64,000 nt of DNA from Styela clava. Lineage: Eukaryota > Chordata > Ascidiacea > Stolidobranchia > Styelidae. Where the stretch lies: positions 18,610,974 to 18,674,973 of the forward strand of contig NC_135259.1 of the NCBI RefSeq assembly GCF_964204865.1, in the 5' to 3' direction. Of this stretch, positions 20,089 through 30,900 are shown piece by piece. The notes beneath the pieces were generated by a model. It ran no database searches. It was not told the origin of the DNA and worked only from the letters and a program-made list of their open reading frames with translations. The first letter of the stretch is position 1. Every line of letters starts with the position of its first letter. The position numbers and the translations under genes were made by a program.

Positions 20089-20535
20089 ATATGTTCTATT
20101 GAATATACTCAGCCAATTTCATTAAGACTCTTACAGTAATTGTCTTCAAAAAGGAAGTTGTGAAATGTTATTTTTTTAACTAAGAAAGTACTTTTCTCAC
20201 ACGAGTCAAAAGCGCTGATAGGAAAGTACTGAAATCGCCGTTGGGCTATTCCTTGTGGAAAAGTGGAATTCGTCTAAGCATATAGAGTGAGGGAGAAGTT
20301 TTTCATTTGATATTTTAGTCACCATGGATTAACTGTGTGAAGAAACAGTAGAGGAACGAGATAGCATCTTTCAGTTACGAAGTACTAAATTCTGTCAGCG
20401 ACATTTGTTTTTGTAGTATCTGTTTGACTCTAGGAAACAGAAATTAAAGATGGACTTGCTATTCCTCAATATTAAATGGATTTCATCCGAGGGAACACAC
20501 AGATAGAAAGGATTCATTTTTTAAATAATAGACAG

Positions 20536-20627
20536 CGTCCCTGGGTGGGCTTGAACCACCAACCTTTCGGTACCCATCAGTATAAGAGGTAACAGCCGAA
20601 CGCGCTGACCGATTGCGCCACAGAGAC
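20536..20627 (-). tRNA. tRNA-Asn-GTT: tRNA-Asn (GTT) with intron
   Basis: Consensus gene body. The intron is at 20572-20589. Confidence 0.88.
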
Positions 20628-20852
20628 CGATACGGACTATGGTTTGTTAATTTGTTTTTATAAAAGATTCGAAATGTCCAATATTTTTTGGTAATCTGCA
20701 TTAAATTACATTGGTTTTAAATGATTTTCTCAACACAACAAAACACATAATTTATAAATTTAAGAAAGAATTACATGAAGTATTTAAAATACTGACCTCG
20801 AAGACAGCATGGATATTAGTTCAGTGGAGAGAGTAGGTCATTTCTGCCGATA

Positions 20853-20924
20853 TCCCAGATGAACTAGGCGTTAGGATTTCAGGCTCTCACCCATGCGGCC
20901 CGGGTTCTATTCCCGGTCTGGGAA
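20853..20924 (+). pseudogene. tRNA-Glu (CTC) decayed copy
   Basis: Consensus for the decayed locus. Confidence 0.8.
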
Positions 20925-21280
20925 ACTCTTTATACCAAATATTTTAAATTTTTGATTTCTTTCAGAAGGATCATTAGTGAGGTTTTATATGTCAAATCAT
21001 TGATTGTTACAGTTGTAAAAGCGACAGTGACTGGGTAGGTTGTTCGTGAAGAACCATGTGGCCATTACAGTGTCAGCCTAATAATAAATTAATTTTGGAT
21101 AGGAATAGTTTTTCAGTGATATTTCCAACATAAAACAAAGATATCAGCTGTATACAGAAGACAGAAGTACATGAAGTATTTCAAATAATGACGAAGAAAA
21201 CTACGCGGATATTACTTCAGTAGCGCTACATTGAGGTAACACCAATTTATTAGATAATACTTCTGCCAAAGTAATCGTAT

Positions 21281-21352
21281 TCCCAGATGGTCTAGGGGTT
21301 AGGATTCCTGGCTTTCACCCAGGCGGCCCGGGTTCGATTCCCGGTATGGGAA
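21281..21352 (+). tRNA. tRNA-Glu-TTC: tRNA-Glu (TTC), acceptor variant
   Basis: The 3' acceptor strand reads TATGGGA for TCTGGGA, giving a G6-A67 mismatch. Promoter boxes are intact. Confidence 0.85.
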
Positions 21353-21668
21353 ACTTTTCTTCAAACAAAGATCAGGTAGGTCAGTTTTAGTTTTGAAACG
21401 TCAGAAAGATAATGGTGAAGCTTTACTCTTTAGGCTGTATTTCTCGAGTGACTAAAGAATATATTACCTTAACAAAAACTTTCCAGAATGTGATTAGTGG
21501 GGTTTAACCTGATAATTTATCGATGTAACTGTTGTAGTTGTTAAGGAGGATGATCGTAAAGATGCATGCAAATATGGGAATGTCACGAGTACAATAATAT
21601 AACAGCACAACACTTTCACCTAACTTCACGCCCGTGTCATTCTTTGAGATTAACGGTTAATAAGACAC

Positions 21669-21742
21669 TGGCCAGTACGGGGATCGAACCCGCGACATTC
21701 GCGTTATTAGCACGACGCTCTAACCAACTGAGCTAACCGGCC
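21669..21742 (-). tRNA. tRNA-Ile-AAT: tRNA-Ile (AAT)
   Basis: Consensus copy. Confidence 0.92.
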
Positions 21743-22189
21743 ATATGTTCTATTGAATATACTCAGCCAATTTCATTAAGACTCTTACAGTAATTGTCTT
21801 CAAAAAGGAAGTTGTGAAATGTTATTTTTTTAACTAAGAAAGTACTTTTCTCACACGAGTCAAAAGCGCTGATAGGAAAGTACTGAAATCGCCGTTGGGC
21901 TATTCCTTGTGGAAAAGTGGAATTCGTCTAAGCATATAGAGTGAGGTAGAAGTTTTTCATTTGATATTTTAGTCACCATGGATTAACTGTGTGAAGAAAC
22001 AGTAGAGGAACGAGATAGCATCTTTCAGTTACGAAGTACTAAATTCTGTCAGCGACATTTGTTTTTGTAGTATCTGTTTGACTCTAGGAAACAGAAATTA
22101 AAGATAGACTTGCTATTCCTTAATATCAAATGGATTTCATCCGAGGGAACACACAGATAGAATGGATTCATTTTTTAAATAAGAGACAG

Positions 22190-22281
22190 CGTCCCTGAGT
22201 GGGCTTGAACCACCAACCTTTCGGTACCCATCAGTATAAGAGGTAACAGCCGAACGCGCTGACCGATTGCGCCACAGAGAC
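22190..22281 (-). tRNA. tRNA-Asn-GTT: tRNA-Asn (GTT) with intron
   Basis: One T-stem change turns the 49-65 pair into G-U; probably tolerated. The intron is at 22226-22243. Confidence 0.86.
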
Positions 22282-22505
22282 CGACACGGACTATGGTTTG
22301 TTAATTTGTTTTTATAAAAGATTCGAAATGTCCAATATTTTTTGGTAATCTGCATTAAATTACATTGGTTTCAAATGATTTTCTCAACACAACAAAACAC
22401 ATAATTTATAAATTTAAAAAGAATTACATGAAGTATTTAAAATACTGACCTCGAAGACAGCATGGATATTAGTTCAGTGGAGAGAGTAGGTCATTTCTGC
22501 CGATA

Positions 22506-22577
22506 TCCCAGATGAACTAGGCGTTAGGATTTCAGGCTCTCACCCATGCGGCCCGGGTTCTATTCTCGGTCTGGAAA
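22506..22577 (+). pseudogene. tRNA-Glu (CTC) decayed copy
   Basis: Two extra changes at the 3' end (TTCTCGG and CTGGAAA), weakening the T and acceptor stems further. Confidence 0.8.
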
Positions 22578-22876
22578 ACTCTTTATACCAAATCATTGAT
22601 TGTTACAGTTGTAAAAGCGACAGTGACTGGGTAGGTTGTTCGTGAAGAACCATGTGGCCATTACAGTGTCAGCCTAATAATAAATTAATTTTTGATAGGA
22701 ATAGTTTTTCAGTGATATTTCCAACATAAAACAAAGATATCAGCTGTATACAGAAGACAGAAGTACATGAAGTATTTCAAATAATGACGAAGAAAACTAC
22801 GCGGATATTACTTCAGTAGCGCTACATTGAGGTAACACCAATTTATTAGATAATACTTCTGCCAAAGTAATCGTAT

Positions 22877-22948
22877 TCCCAGATGGTCTAGGGGTTAGGA
22901 TTCCTGGCTTTCACCCAGGCGGCCCGGGTTCGATTCCCGGTCTGGGAA
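22877..22948 (+). tRNA. tRNA-Glu-TTC: tRNA-Glu (TTC)
   Basis: Consensus copy. Confidence 0.94.
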
Positions 22949-23264
22949 ACTTTTCTTCAAACAAAGATCAGGTAGGTCAGTTTTAGTTTTGAAACGTCAG
23001 AAAGATAATGGTGAAGCTTTACTCTTTAGGCTGTATTTCTCGAGTGACTAAAGAATATATTACCTTAACAAAAACTTTCCAGAATGTGATTAGTGGGGTT
23101 TAACCTGATAATTTATCGATTTAACTGTTGTAGTTGATAAGGAGGATGATCGTAAAGATGCATGCAAATATGGGAATGTCACGAGTACAATAATATAACA
23201 GCACAACACTTTCACCTATCTTCAAGTCCGTGTCATTCTTTGAGATTAACGGTTAATAAGACAC

Positions 23265-23338
23265 TGGCCAGTACGGGGATCGAACCCGCGACATTCGCGT
23301 TATTAGCACGACGCTCTAACCAACTGAGCTAACCGGCC
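23265..23338 (-). tRNA. tRNA-Ile-AAT: tRNA-Ile (AAT)
   Basis: Consensus copy. Confidence 0.92.
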
Positions 23339-23785
23339 ATATGTTCTATTGAATATACTCAGCCAATTTCATTAAGACTCTTACAGTAATTGTCTTCAAA
23401 AAGGAAGTTGTGAAATGTTATTTTTTTAACTAAGAAAGTACTTTTCTCACACGAGTCAAAAGCGCTGATAGGAAAGTACTGAAATCGCCGTTGGGCTATT
23501 CCTTGTGGAAAAGTGGAATTCGTCTAAGCATATAGAGTGAGGGAGAAGTTTTTCATATGATATTTTAGTCACCATGGATTAATTGTGTGAAGAAACAGTA
23601 GAGGAACGAGATAGCATCTTTCAGTTACGAAGTACTAAATTCTATCAGCGACATTTGTTTTTGTAGTATCTGTTTGACTCTAGGAAACATAAATTAAAGA
23701 TAGACTTGCTATTCCTTAATATTAAATGGATTTCATCCGAGGGAACACACAGATAGAAAGGATTCATTTTTTAAATAATAGACAG

Positions 23786-23877
23786 CGTCCCTGGGTGGGC
23801 TTGAACCACCAACCTTTCGGTACCCATCAGTATAAGAGGTAACAGCCGAACGCGTTGACCGATTGCGCCACAGAGAC
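23786..23877 (-). tRNA. tRNA-Asn-GTT: tRNA-Asn (GTT) with intron, D-stem variant
   Basis: D-stem base 22 is A instead of G, giving a C13-A22 mismatch. The intron is at 23822-23839. Confidence 0.8.
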
Positions 23878-24104
23878 CGACACGGACTATGGTTTGTTAA
23901 TTTGTTTTTATAAAAGATTCGAAATGTCCAATATTTTTTGGTAATCTGCATTAAATTACATTGGTTTCAAATGATTTTCTCAACACAACAAAACACATAA
24001 TTTATAAATTTAAGAAAAAGAATTACATGAAGTATTTAAAATACTGACCTCGAAGACAGCATGGATATTAGTTCAGTGGAGAGAGTAGGTCATTTCTGCC
24101 GATA

Positions 24105-24176
24105 TCCCAGATGAACTAGGCGTTAGGATTTCAGGCTCTCACCCATGCGGCCCGGGTTCTATTCCCGGTCTGGGAA
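24105..24176 (+). pseudogene. tRNA-Glu (CTC) decayed copy
   Basis: Consensus for the decayed locus; short spacer follows. Confidence 0.8.
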
Positions 24177-24475
24177 ACTCTTTATACCAAATCATTGATT
24201 GTTACAGTTGTAAAAGCGACAGTGACTGGGTAGGTTGTTCGTGAAGAACCATGTGGCCATTACAGTGTCAGCCTTATAATAAATTAATTTTTGATAGGAA
24301 TAGTTTTTCAGTGATATTTTCAACATAAAACAAAGATATCAGCTGTATACAGAAGACAGAAGTACATGAAGTATTTCAAATAATGACGAAGAAAACTACG
24401 CGGATATTACTTCAGTAGCGCTACTTTGAGGTAACACCAATTTATTAGATAATACTTCTGCCAAAGTAATCGTAT

Positions 24476-24547
24476 TCCCCGATGGTCTAGGGGTTAGGAT
24501 TCCTGGCTTTCACCCAGGCGGCCCGGGTTCGATTCCCGGTCTGGGAA
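24476..24547 (+). tRNA. tRNA-Glu-TTC: tRNA-Glu (TTC), acceptor C5 variant
   Basis: Acceptor TCCCCGA gives a C5-U68 mismatch. Five later copies (35743, 47010, 52721, 55913, 57510) share it, marking a sub-lineage. Confidence 0.86.
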
Positions 24548-24863
24548 ACTTTTCTTCAAACAAAGATCAGGTAGGTCAGTTTTAGTTTTGAAACGTCAGA
24601 AAGATAATGGTGAAGCTTTACTCTTTAGGCTGTATTTCTCGAGTGACTAAAGAATATATTACCTTAACAAAAACTTTCCAGAATGTGATTAGTGGGGTTT
24701 AACCTGATAATTTATCGATTTAACTGTTGTAGTTGTTAAGGAGGATGATCGTAAAGATGCATGCAAATATGGGAATGTCACGAGTACAATAATATAACAG
24801 CACAACACTTTCACCTAACTTCAAGCCCGTGTCATTCTTTGAGATTAACGGTTAATAAGACAC

Positions 24864-24937
24864 TGGCCAGTACGGGGATCGAACCCGCGACATTCGCGTT
24901 ATTAGCACGACGCTCTAACCAACTGAGCTAACCGGCC
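24864..24937 (-). tRNA. tRNA-Ile-AAT: tRNA-Ile (AAT)
   Basis: Consensus copy. Confidence 0.92.
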
Positions 24938-25384
24938 ATATGTTCTATTGAATATACTCAGCCAATTTCATTAAGACTCTTACAGTAATTGTCTTCAAAA
25001 AGGAAGTTGTGAAATGTTATTTTTTTAACTAAGAAAGTACTTTTCTCACACGAGTCAAAAGCGCTGATAGGAAAGTACTGAAATCGCCGTTGGGCTATTC
25101 CTTGTGGAAAAGTGGAATTCGTCTAAGCATATAGAGTGAGGGAGAAGTTTTTCATATGATATTTTAGTCACCATGGATTAATTGTGTGAAGAAACAGTAG
25201 AGGAACGAGATAGCATCTTTCAGTTACGAAGTACTAAATTCTATCAGCGACATTTGTTTTTGTAGTATCTGTTTGACTCTAGGAAACAGAAATTAAAGAT
25301 AGACTTGCTATTCCTTAATATTAAATGGATTTCATCCGAGGGAACACACAGATAGAATGGATTCATTTTTTAAATAATAGACAG

Positions 25385-25476
25385 CGTCCCTGGGTGGGCT
25401 TGAACCACCAACCTTTCGGTACCCATCAGTATAAGAGGTAACAGCCGAACGCGCTGACCGATTGCGCCACAGAGAC
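25385..25476 (-). tRNA. tRNA-Asn-GTT: tRNA-Asn (GTT) with intron
   Basis: Consensus gene body. Its upstream flank carries a GG insertion (TTTTTTGGGGTAATC) shared only with the copy at 36652, one LINE-block period away. Confidence 0.88.
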
Positions 25477-25702
25477 CGACACGGACTATGGTTTGTTAAT
25501 TTGTTTTTATAAAAGATTCGAAAGGTCCAATATTTTTTGGGGTAATCTGCATTAAATTACATTGGTTTCAAATGATTTTCTCAACACAACAAAACACATA
25601 ATTTATAAATTTAAAAAGAATTACATGAAGTATTTAAAATACTGACCTCGAAGACAGCATGGATATTTTTTCAGTGGAGAGAGTAGGTCATTTCTGCCGA
25701 TA

Positions 25703-25774
25703 TCCCAGATGAACTAGGCGTTAGGATTTCAGGCTCTCACCCATGCGGCCCGGGTTCTATTCCCGGTCTGGGAA
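25703..25774 (+). pseudogene. tRNA-Glu (CTC) decayed copy
   Basis: Consensus for the decayed locus. The 5' flank has GATATTTTTTCAG, shared with the copy at 36970. Confidence 0.8.
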
Positions 25775-26073
25775 ACTCTTTATACCAAATCATTGATTGT
25801 TACAGTTGTAAAAGCGACAGTGACTGGGTAGGTTGTTCGTGAAGAACCATGTGGCCATTACAGTGTCAGCCTTATAATAAATTAATTTTTGATAGGAATA
25901 GTTTTTCAGTGATATTTCCAACATAAAACAAAGATATCAGCTGTATACAGAAGACAGAAGTACATGAAGTATTTCAAATAATGACGAAGAAAACTACGCG
26001 GATATTACTTCAGTAGCGCTACATTGAGGTAACACCAATTTATTAGATAATACTTCTGCCGAAGCAATCGTAT

Positions 26074-26145
26074 TCCCAGATGGTCTAGGGGTTAGGATTC
26101 CTGGCTTTCACCCAGGCGGCCCGGGTTCGATTCCCGGTCTGGGAA
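26074..26145 (+). tRNA. tRNA-Glu-TTC: tRNA-Glu (TTC) just upstream of LINE I
   Basis: Consensus copy with an intact TTTT terminator. LINE I begins 110 bases past its 3' end, in the same orientation. Confidence 0.94.
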
Positions 26146-26245
26146 ACTTTTCTTCAAACAAAGATCAGGTAGGTCAGTTTTAGTTTTGAAACGTCAGAAA
26201 GATAATGGTGAAGCTTTACTCTTTAGGCTGTATTTCTCGAGTGAC

Positions 26246-26254
26246 TAAAGAATA
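26246..26254 (+). repeat. Target-site duplication, left (LINE I)
   Basis: TAAAGAATA precedes the LINE and recurs after its poly(A) tail at 31905-31913. The uninterrupted array site reads GACTAAAGAATATATT, so 9 bases were duplicated by target-primed reverse transcription. Confidence 0.9.
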
Positions 26255-26257
26255 GTC

Positions 26258-26374
26258 GGTAGAGCGTTGCACTACGAGGTGGCCGAGTGGTTAAGGCGAT
26301 GGACTGCTAATCCTAAACCTTACTATCTGTTAGTTGTGGTAGAGCGTTGGTTAAAGCGCCTGTCTGTCAAACAG
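26258..26374 (+). other. 5' UTR of LINE I built from tRNA 5'-half fragments
   Basis: Three tRNA-like pieces stand in a row. First is a D-arm piece (GTCGGTAGAGC). Second, at 26274-26313, is a tRNA-Ser-GCT 5' half ending just after the anticodon loop (GACTGCTAATCC), with canonical box A TGGCCGAGTGG at 26280-26290. Third, about 26346-26374, is a D-plus-anticodon arm like tRNA-Thr (GGTTAAAGCGCCTGTCT) with GTC in the anticodon place. GGTAGAGCGTTG occurs twice (26258 and 26338). None of the pieces derives from the Glu, Ile or Asn genes of this array. Box A without a following box B suggests a partial Pol III promoter; that is inference. Confidence 0.8.
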
Positions 26375-26375
26375 T

Positions 26376-27842
26376 ATGGATTACGCGAAAGCAGGCAGTG
26401 CAACAACAGGGAGAGAAGCAACAACCCGGGACTATTCTGCGGCTGTCGCATCGAACCCACCAGTAGAAACATCACCAGGAGAAGCAAGACCAAGAACGGT
26501 TTTCCTCAAAACGGACACGGAATTCACCTTCGCCTCAATAATGGAATTACTGAAAAACAATGAAAAAACTAAGGAATATACAAACGAAATTAAGGGGTTA
26601 TATGAGACCCGCAAGGGCCAATGGATTTTAACGTTTGCACCTACGGACGGTCCAAATAACAGCTGCAGGGAAAGTTTCCTGGAAGCTACACAAGGACAAA
26701 TTAAAACAGCAGAAGCACAAATCGCTGTACAAATGCCGAGCGATGCACCCGTAAGGATTTCAGTGAAGGATATACCTCACGAAATATCCTATGACAAAGC
26801 CGTTCATACGATCAACCAGCTGGGTTGTGGGACAGTAAAGAGTGCTATTAAGAATTGGCACAGAGGGACTGATGTATATAACGGCTACATAGCTTTCATA
26901 ATAGAGGGTTTTAAAAAGGAACGATTACCAGACTATGTAGTGTTCAAAGGCCTCAAATGTAAAACATATCTTCCGAAAGAACTATACGTTCCAAAATGTG
27001 GAAGATGTCTACAATCTGGACACACATTCATAGACTGTAATAACGAGCCTGTCTGCAGATATTGTAGACAGGCTGGACATTTACAAAAGGACTGCCAAAC
27101 AAAAGCTAGAGACTTTCCAGCCATAGGAAATTACACAAAAACCTGGACTTTTCCCAAACAAAGGAGGACGCAACCGATAATTCCTACAAATTCACCTAGC
27201 AAAACAAAACAAAACAATGGAAACACCAAGCAAAACCGACCGGTAATTACACCTAATCAGGTTAATTGCCAATCAACCGAAGAAATTACACCTACCAAGA
27301 ACAAACAGGAAACAACGCAAGGTGGCAAGGATAAATCCATCTCCGAATTTTCTCCGTCGGCCTCTGAACTACGTGAAATAAGTGACTGGTCGGAATGTGA
27401 AGATGTCGGAAACACAACAAGTCCGAGTCAAACCCCCCAAAAAGACGCGCAACTTGGAGAATCGCCCAAAGACGCACAACCTGGAAATACCCATCAAACA
27501 CCTAAACAACCGGAACCGAGCAGAAAACTGAAACAAACTTCGACCATCGGCAATACGCCTTTCCACCCTCCACCGAAAGGGAAGGCCTATGTTAAAGTCA
27601 TGGTCCATAAATATGAAGCGCACGACACAACAACGTCTTTATTTAGCGACGTTCCGGATGAAATTCTCTCTGCCCCAGCAGTTCTAGGAAATAACGAACA
27701 CATAGTAGATCTGACGGACGCAAACCTGGACAACTCCGACCTGAACAATAAAAGAAATAGAGAATCGTCATCGGAATCATCCTTTTCGGCTATAACAGAA
27801 ACAAAATTGACTGGAAAAAATAAAAAAGGAAAGCGTAAGTGA
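26376..27842 (+). CDS. LINE I ORF1 protein, zinc-knuckle nucleic-acid binding
   Basis: A 488-residue protein starting at the ATG two bases after the tRNA-like leader; an in-frame TAA at 26352-26354 supports this start. Residues of about 100-200 could be an RRM-like fold (inferred only from position and family habit). Two CCHC knuckles of type C-X2-C-X4-H-X4-C lie at 208-221 and 227-240 (CGRC...H...C and CRYC...H...C). The remainder is rich in Q, T, P, S and N and ends in a basic tail (GKNKKGKRK). ORF1 proteins of this kind coat the LINE RNA in the ribonucleoprotein. I see no long coiled coil, unlike mammalian L1 ORF1p. Frame is open throughout. Confidence 0.88.
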   Translation: MDYAKAGSATTGREATTRDYSAAVASNPPVETSPGEARPRTVFLKTDTEFTFASIMELLKNNEKTKEYTNEIKGLYETRKGQWILTFAPTDGPNNSCRESFLEATQGQIKTAEAQIAVQMPSDAPVRISVKDIPHEISYDKAVHTINQLGCGTVKSAIKNWHRGTDVYNGYIAFIIEGFKKERLPDYVVFKGLKCKTYLPKELYVPKCGRCLQSGHTFIDCNNEPVCRYCRQAGHLQKDCQTKARDFPAIGNYTKTWTFPKQRRTQPIIPTNSPSKTKQNNGNTKQNRPVITPNQVNCQSTEEITPTKNKQETTQGGKDKSISEFSPSASELREISDWSECEDVGNTTSPSQTPQKDAQLGESPKDAQPGNTHQTPKQPEPSRKLKQTSTIGNTPFHPPPKGKAYVKVMVHKYEAHDTTTSLFSDVPDEILSAPAVLGNNEHIVDLTDANLDNSDLNNKRNRESSSESSFSAITETKLTGKNKKGKRK

Positions 27843-27970
27843 ATGAAACTTTTAAAATTTTCAGAAACTGCTTCTTATACGTCTACTGACGTACAAACTT
27901 ATAAACTATAATTCGGGATATTATTTGCTTATACCATAAATAGTAGCATACACCTTTTTACTAGGTATAT
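27843..27970 (+). other. Inter-ORF region of LINE I
   Basis: These 128 bp between ORF1 stop and ORF2 start contain no coding potential I can support. ORF2 is in a different frame from ORF1; an in-frame TAG at 27962-27964 precedes its ATG, so it needs reinitiation or internal entry. Confidence 0.7.
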
Positions 27971-30900
27971 ATGGCTAAGGTGAAGATTGTTTCCATGAAC
28001 GTAAATGGTCTACAACACCATAGATATGAATTGGACAAATTTATAGAAACGGATAAGCCGAATGTCCTTTGTATACAAGAGGCCCATAAGGTCGACAAGG
28101 CCCTCATGACCCAGTGGGCGAATGATAAAAAATATAATATATATTATAATACTCTGGATAGGAATGAAGGTTTCCATACCTCTTACAGGCAAGGCACGTT
28201 GATAATGGTTAAAGTTTGTGATACCCTATTGCCACCAACTTACACCACACATATCACACATCGGTGCGATAGTATAGAAATAGAAATGGACAAGCGGATC
28301 ATCAAGATATTCAATGTTTACGCCCCGGCGAAAAACGGCCCTCATAAAACGGAGTTCTACCAAAATCTCGCCAACATTCTAAGTAATTACTGCGAATCAA
28401 ATTACTTAATAATAGTCGGAGATTTCAATGCCGTCCTGGACATTCGTGACGTCACAAATGCCAACAACTTCAAAATGCGACCCCCTGAGAAAATCTTCCG
28501 AAAATTCGTCCTACAGAACAATATATTCGATACCTACCGTGCAAAATATCCAAACAAACAAATCTATACCTTCCACTTCAAATCGCAAGGACGGAGAATA
28601 GACCGGATATATAACTCGGCCAATGTAAATAGCATCATTTCGGACATAACCCATATACCCAACACTGTTTCGGATCACATACTATGCCCACAAATTACAC
28701 TAGAACAAACCAAAAAGGTTCGATGGGGCAAAGGAACGTGGCGCAATAACACCGCGCTATATAAGGACCCCACGTATATCACCATCATCCAAAATACATA
28801 TAAAGACGCACTCACGGATATCGAAAACTTTGATTACTTGTCGGACTGGTGGGACTATGTGAAAAAGAGGGTTAAAAAACAAACCATTGCCTACTCGAAA
28901 TTCCGGACACGTGACCACAATAATAGCTTAATGCAAATTCGAAAAAGATTTGATATACTAATCAATGAGGGGAAAGCGGAAAACATGATCGAAATCAAAA
29001 GGCTAAAATCGCAGATCGAGATAATTCAAGATGAACGAAACAAAAGGGACATACTAATGGCAAAAATGAAAAACCTTGAAGAAGGGGAAAGGCCCACCAA
29101 AACCTTTTATGAAAAAATCCGGCGCAGATCTAGGCAAACAACAATAGAAGAGCTGGTGACAAATGACCAAAATGTACAGACAAATCCCGGGGAGATCATA
29201 TCAATAGTAGAAAGTTTCTATAAGAACCTATGGGGCAAAGAGAATATAACGCAAGAACAATACCAAAATCGTTATCTAAACTTAATGGGCTCTTCTAAAA
29301 TTGCAGATGAGGATAATATTATACTAGAAAGCTATATCTCACAAGAAGAGGTATATAGGGCAATAAAATTTATGGGAAACGATAAATCCCCAGGATTTGA
29401 TGGTCTATCCAAAGAATTCTACCTGACCTTCTGGAACTCTATTAAAAAGCAATTTACTCAACTTATGAATAACATATTATATTTCGGCCAAATACCAAAA
29501 TCTGCTACCATAGCGAAAGTTAAATTAGTATACAAGAAGGGAGACAAAACAAATTTAAAAAATTGGAGGCCAATCACAACGCTCAATGCAGATTATAAAA
29601 TCCTATCAAGAATCCTTGTTAAACGATTAGAACCAGTACTAAACAAAATCATAAGTCCATCCCAGAAATGCGCACTCAAGCAAAGATGTATGGAAGATGT
29701 TCATTATAATATAGACGCTATAATTAGACACTGCAAAATGAAAAATATCCCCGGATCACTAATAATAATAGACAATCTTAAAGCTTTTGATAGAGTGAAT
29801 CATGACTTCTTATTTAAAATTTTACATCAAATTGGACTTGGAAATAGAATCTCAAAAGCAATTAAAAGCATGTATTACGGAATTAAAAGTCAGGTAGATG
29901 TAAACGGTAGACTCACGCAGGAAATCGATATAGGGCAAGGAATTAGGCAAGGATGCCCGTTAAGTATGCTTCTCTACGCCATCAATATAGAGCCCCTAGC
30001 AAGATCGGTACAATTAAATGCCAATATACATGGTATCCAACTGGGGAGATACGAGCATAAACTCGATCAGTTTGCTGATGATATCACGTTCGCAGTTAGA
30101 GATCAATTATCTATTACAGAAATCTTTCACGAGCTAGACAATTTCCATTTAGCAACAGGACAAAAAATAAATAAAGATAAGACCGAAATTCTCTGTATTA
30201 CAAAAGAATCGCATAATTTAGTGAACAATTCGCCACATGGGAACTACATAAAACGAAACACCATAATACTTGGAATACAATTTGGAAATATGGACTTAAA
30301 CAATATGTGGCAGGTAATCGAAAATAAGATGATACGAACACTAAATTACGTTAAGCTGCGAAACCTCACCTGGTATGGTAAACTGATATCAATCAACTCC
30401 ATGATTATGTCTGTCATAATCTTCCATACGAGAGTAAAGAGAATCCCGAAAACGTATATAAAGAAAATCGAGAGTGCGCTGTTTAAGTTCCTCTGGCACC
30501 CGCAAAAGATAGAGGCCATTAGCAGAAAATCGCTACAAAGAATGTGGAACGATGGTGGGATCAATATGATTGATGTTGATGCAAAAATAAAGGCATGTGC
30601 AGTGGAAAAAATGAGATACATCGTGGGTAACGAACCCCTAACTCAATTTTGGCAAATAGAGGCATTATACTCTTTGGGATCCAGAGTCAAGCAAATCAAC
30701 AAGGATAGATACACCAACTCAATGCCCCACAGCAATACTATTCCAGAGCAATGGGCATACATCCTCGACATCTATAAAGAATTGAATTTCTCGCAATCCA
30801 CCTGGGAGGTTGCAAGACATAAAGACCTGTACATGAAATTGAAGAACAACAGAACAGCCAAAGAAAAACAACAGCTGCTGAATGTGAATTGGGAAGAAGC

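Larger units (their letters stand above)
7705..26254. repeat. Simple tandem tRNA array, proximal part
   Basis: About eleven and a half units, mostly 1.60-1.65 kb, each with the four tRNA-like loci. Units at 13.5-18.9 kb are compact (about 1.49-1.51 kb) and include a 2.0-kb rearranged unit. The stretches between listed tRNA loci hold only the four spacer types described for the first unit. Confidence 0.85.

Noticed and set aside
26447-26459. Box B-like sequence on the minus strand early in ORF1 (GGTTCGATGCG)
   Set aside because: It is on the opposite strand to the leader box A and matches only in part, so it cannot complete that promoter. Probably chance.
26267-26563. 98-codon frame over the LINE leader and ORF1 start
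   Set aside because: It is a translation of the tRNA fragments followed by an out-of-frame read of ORF1.
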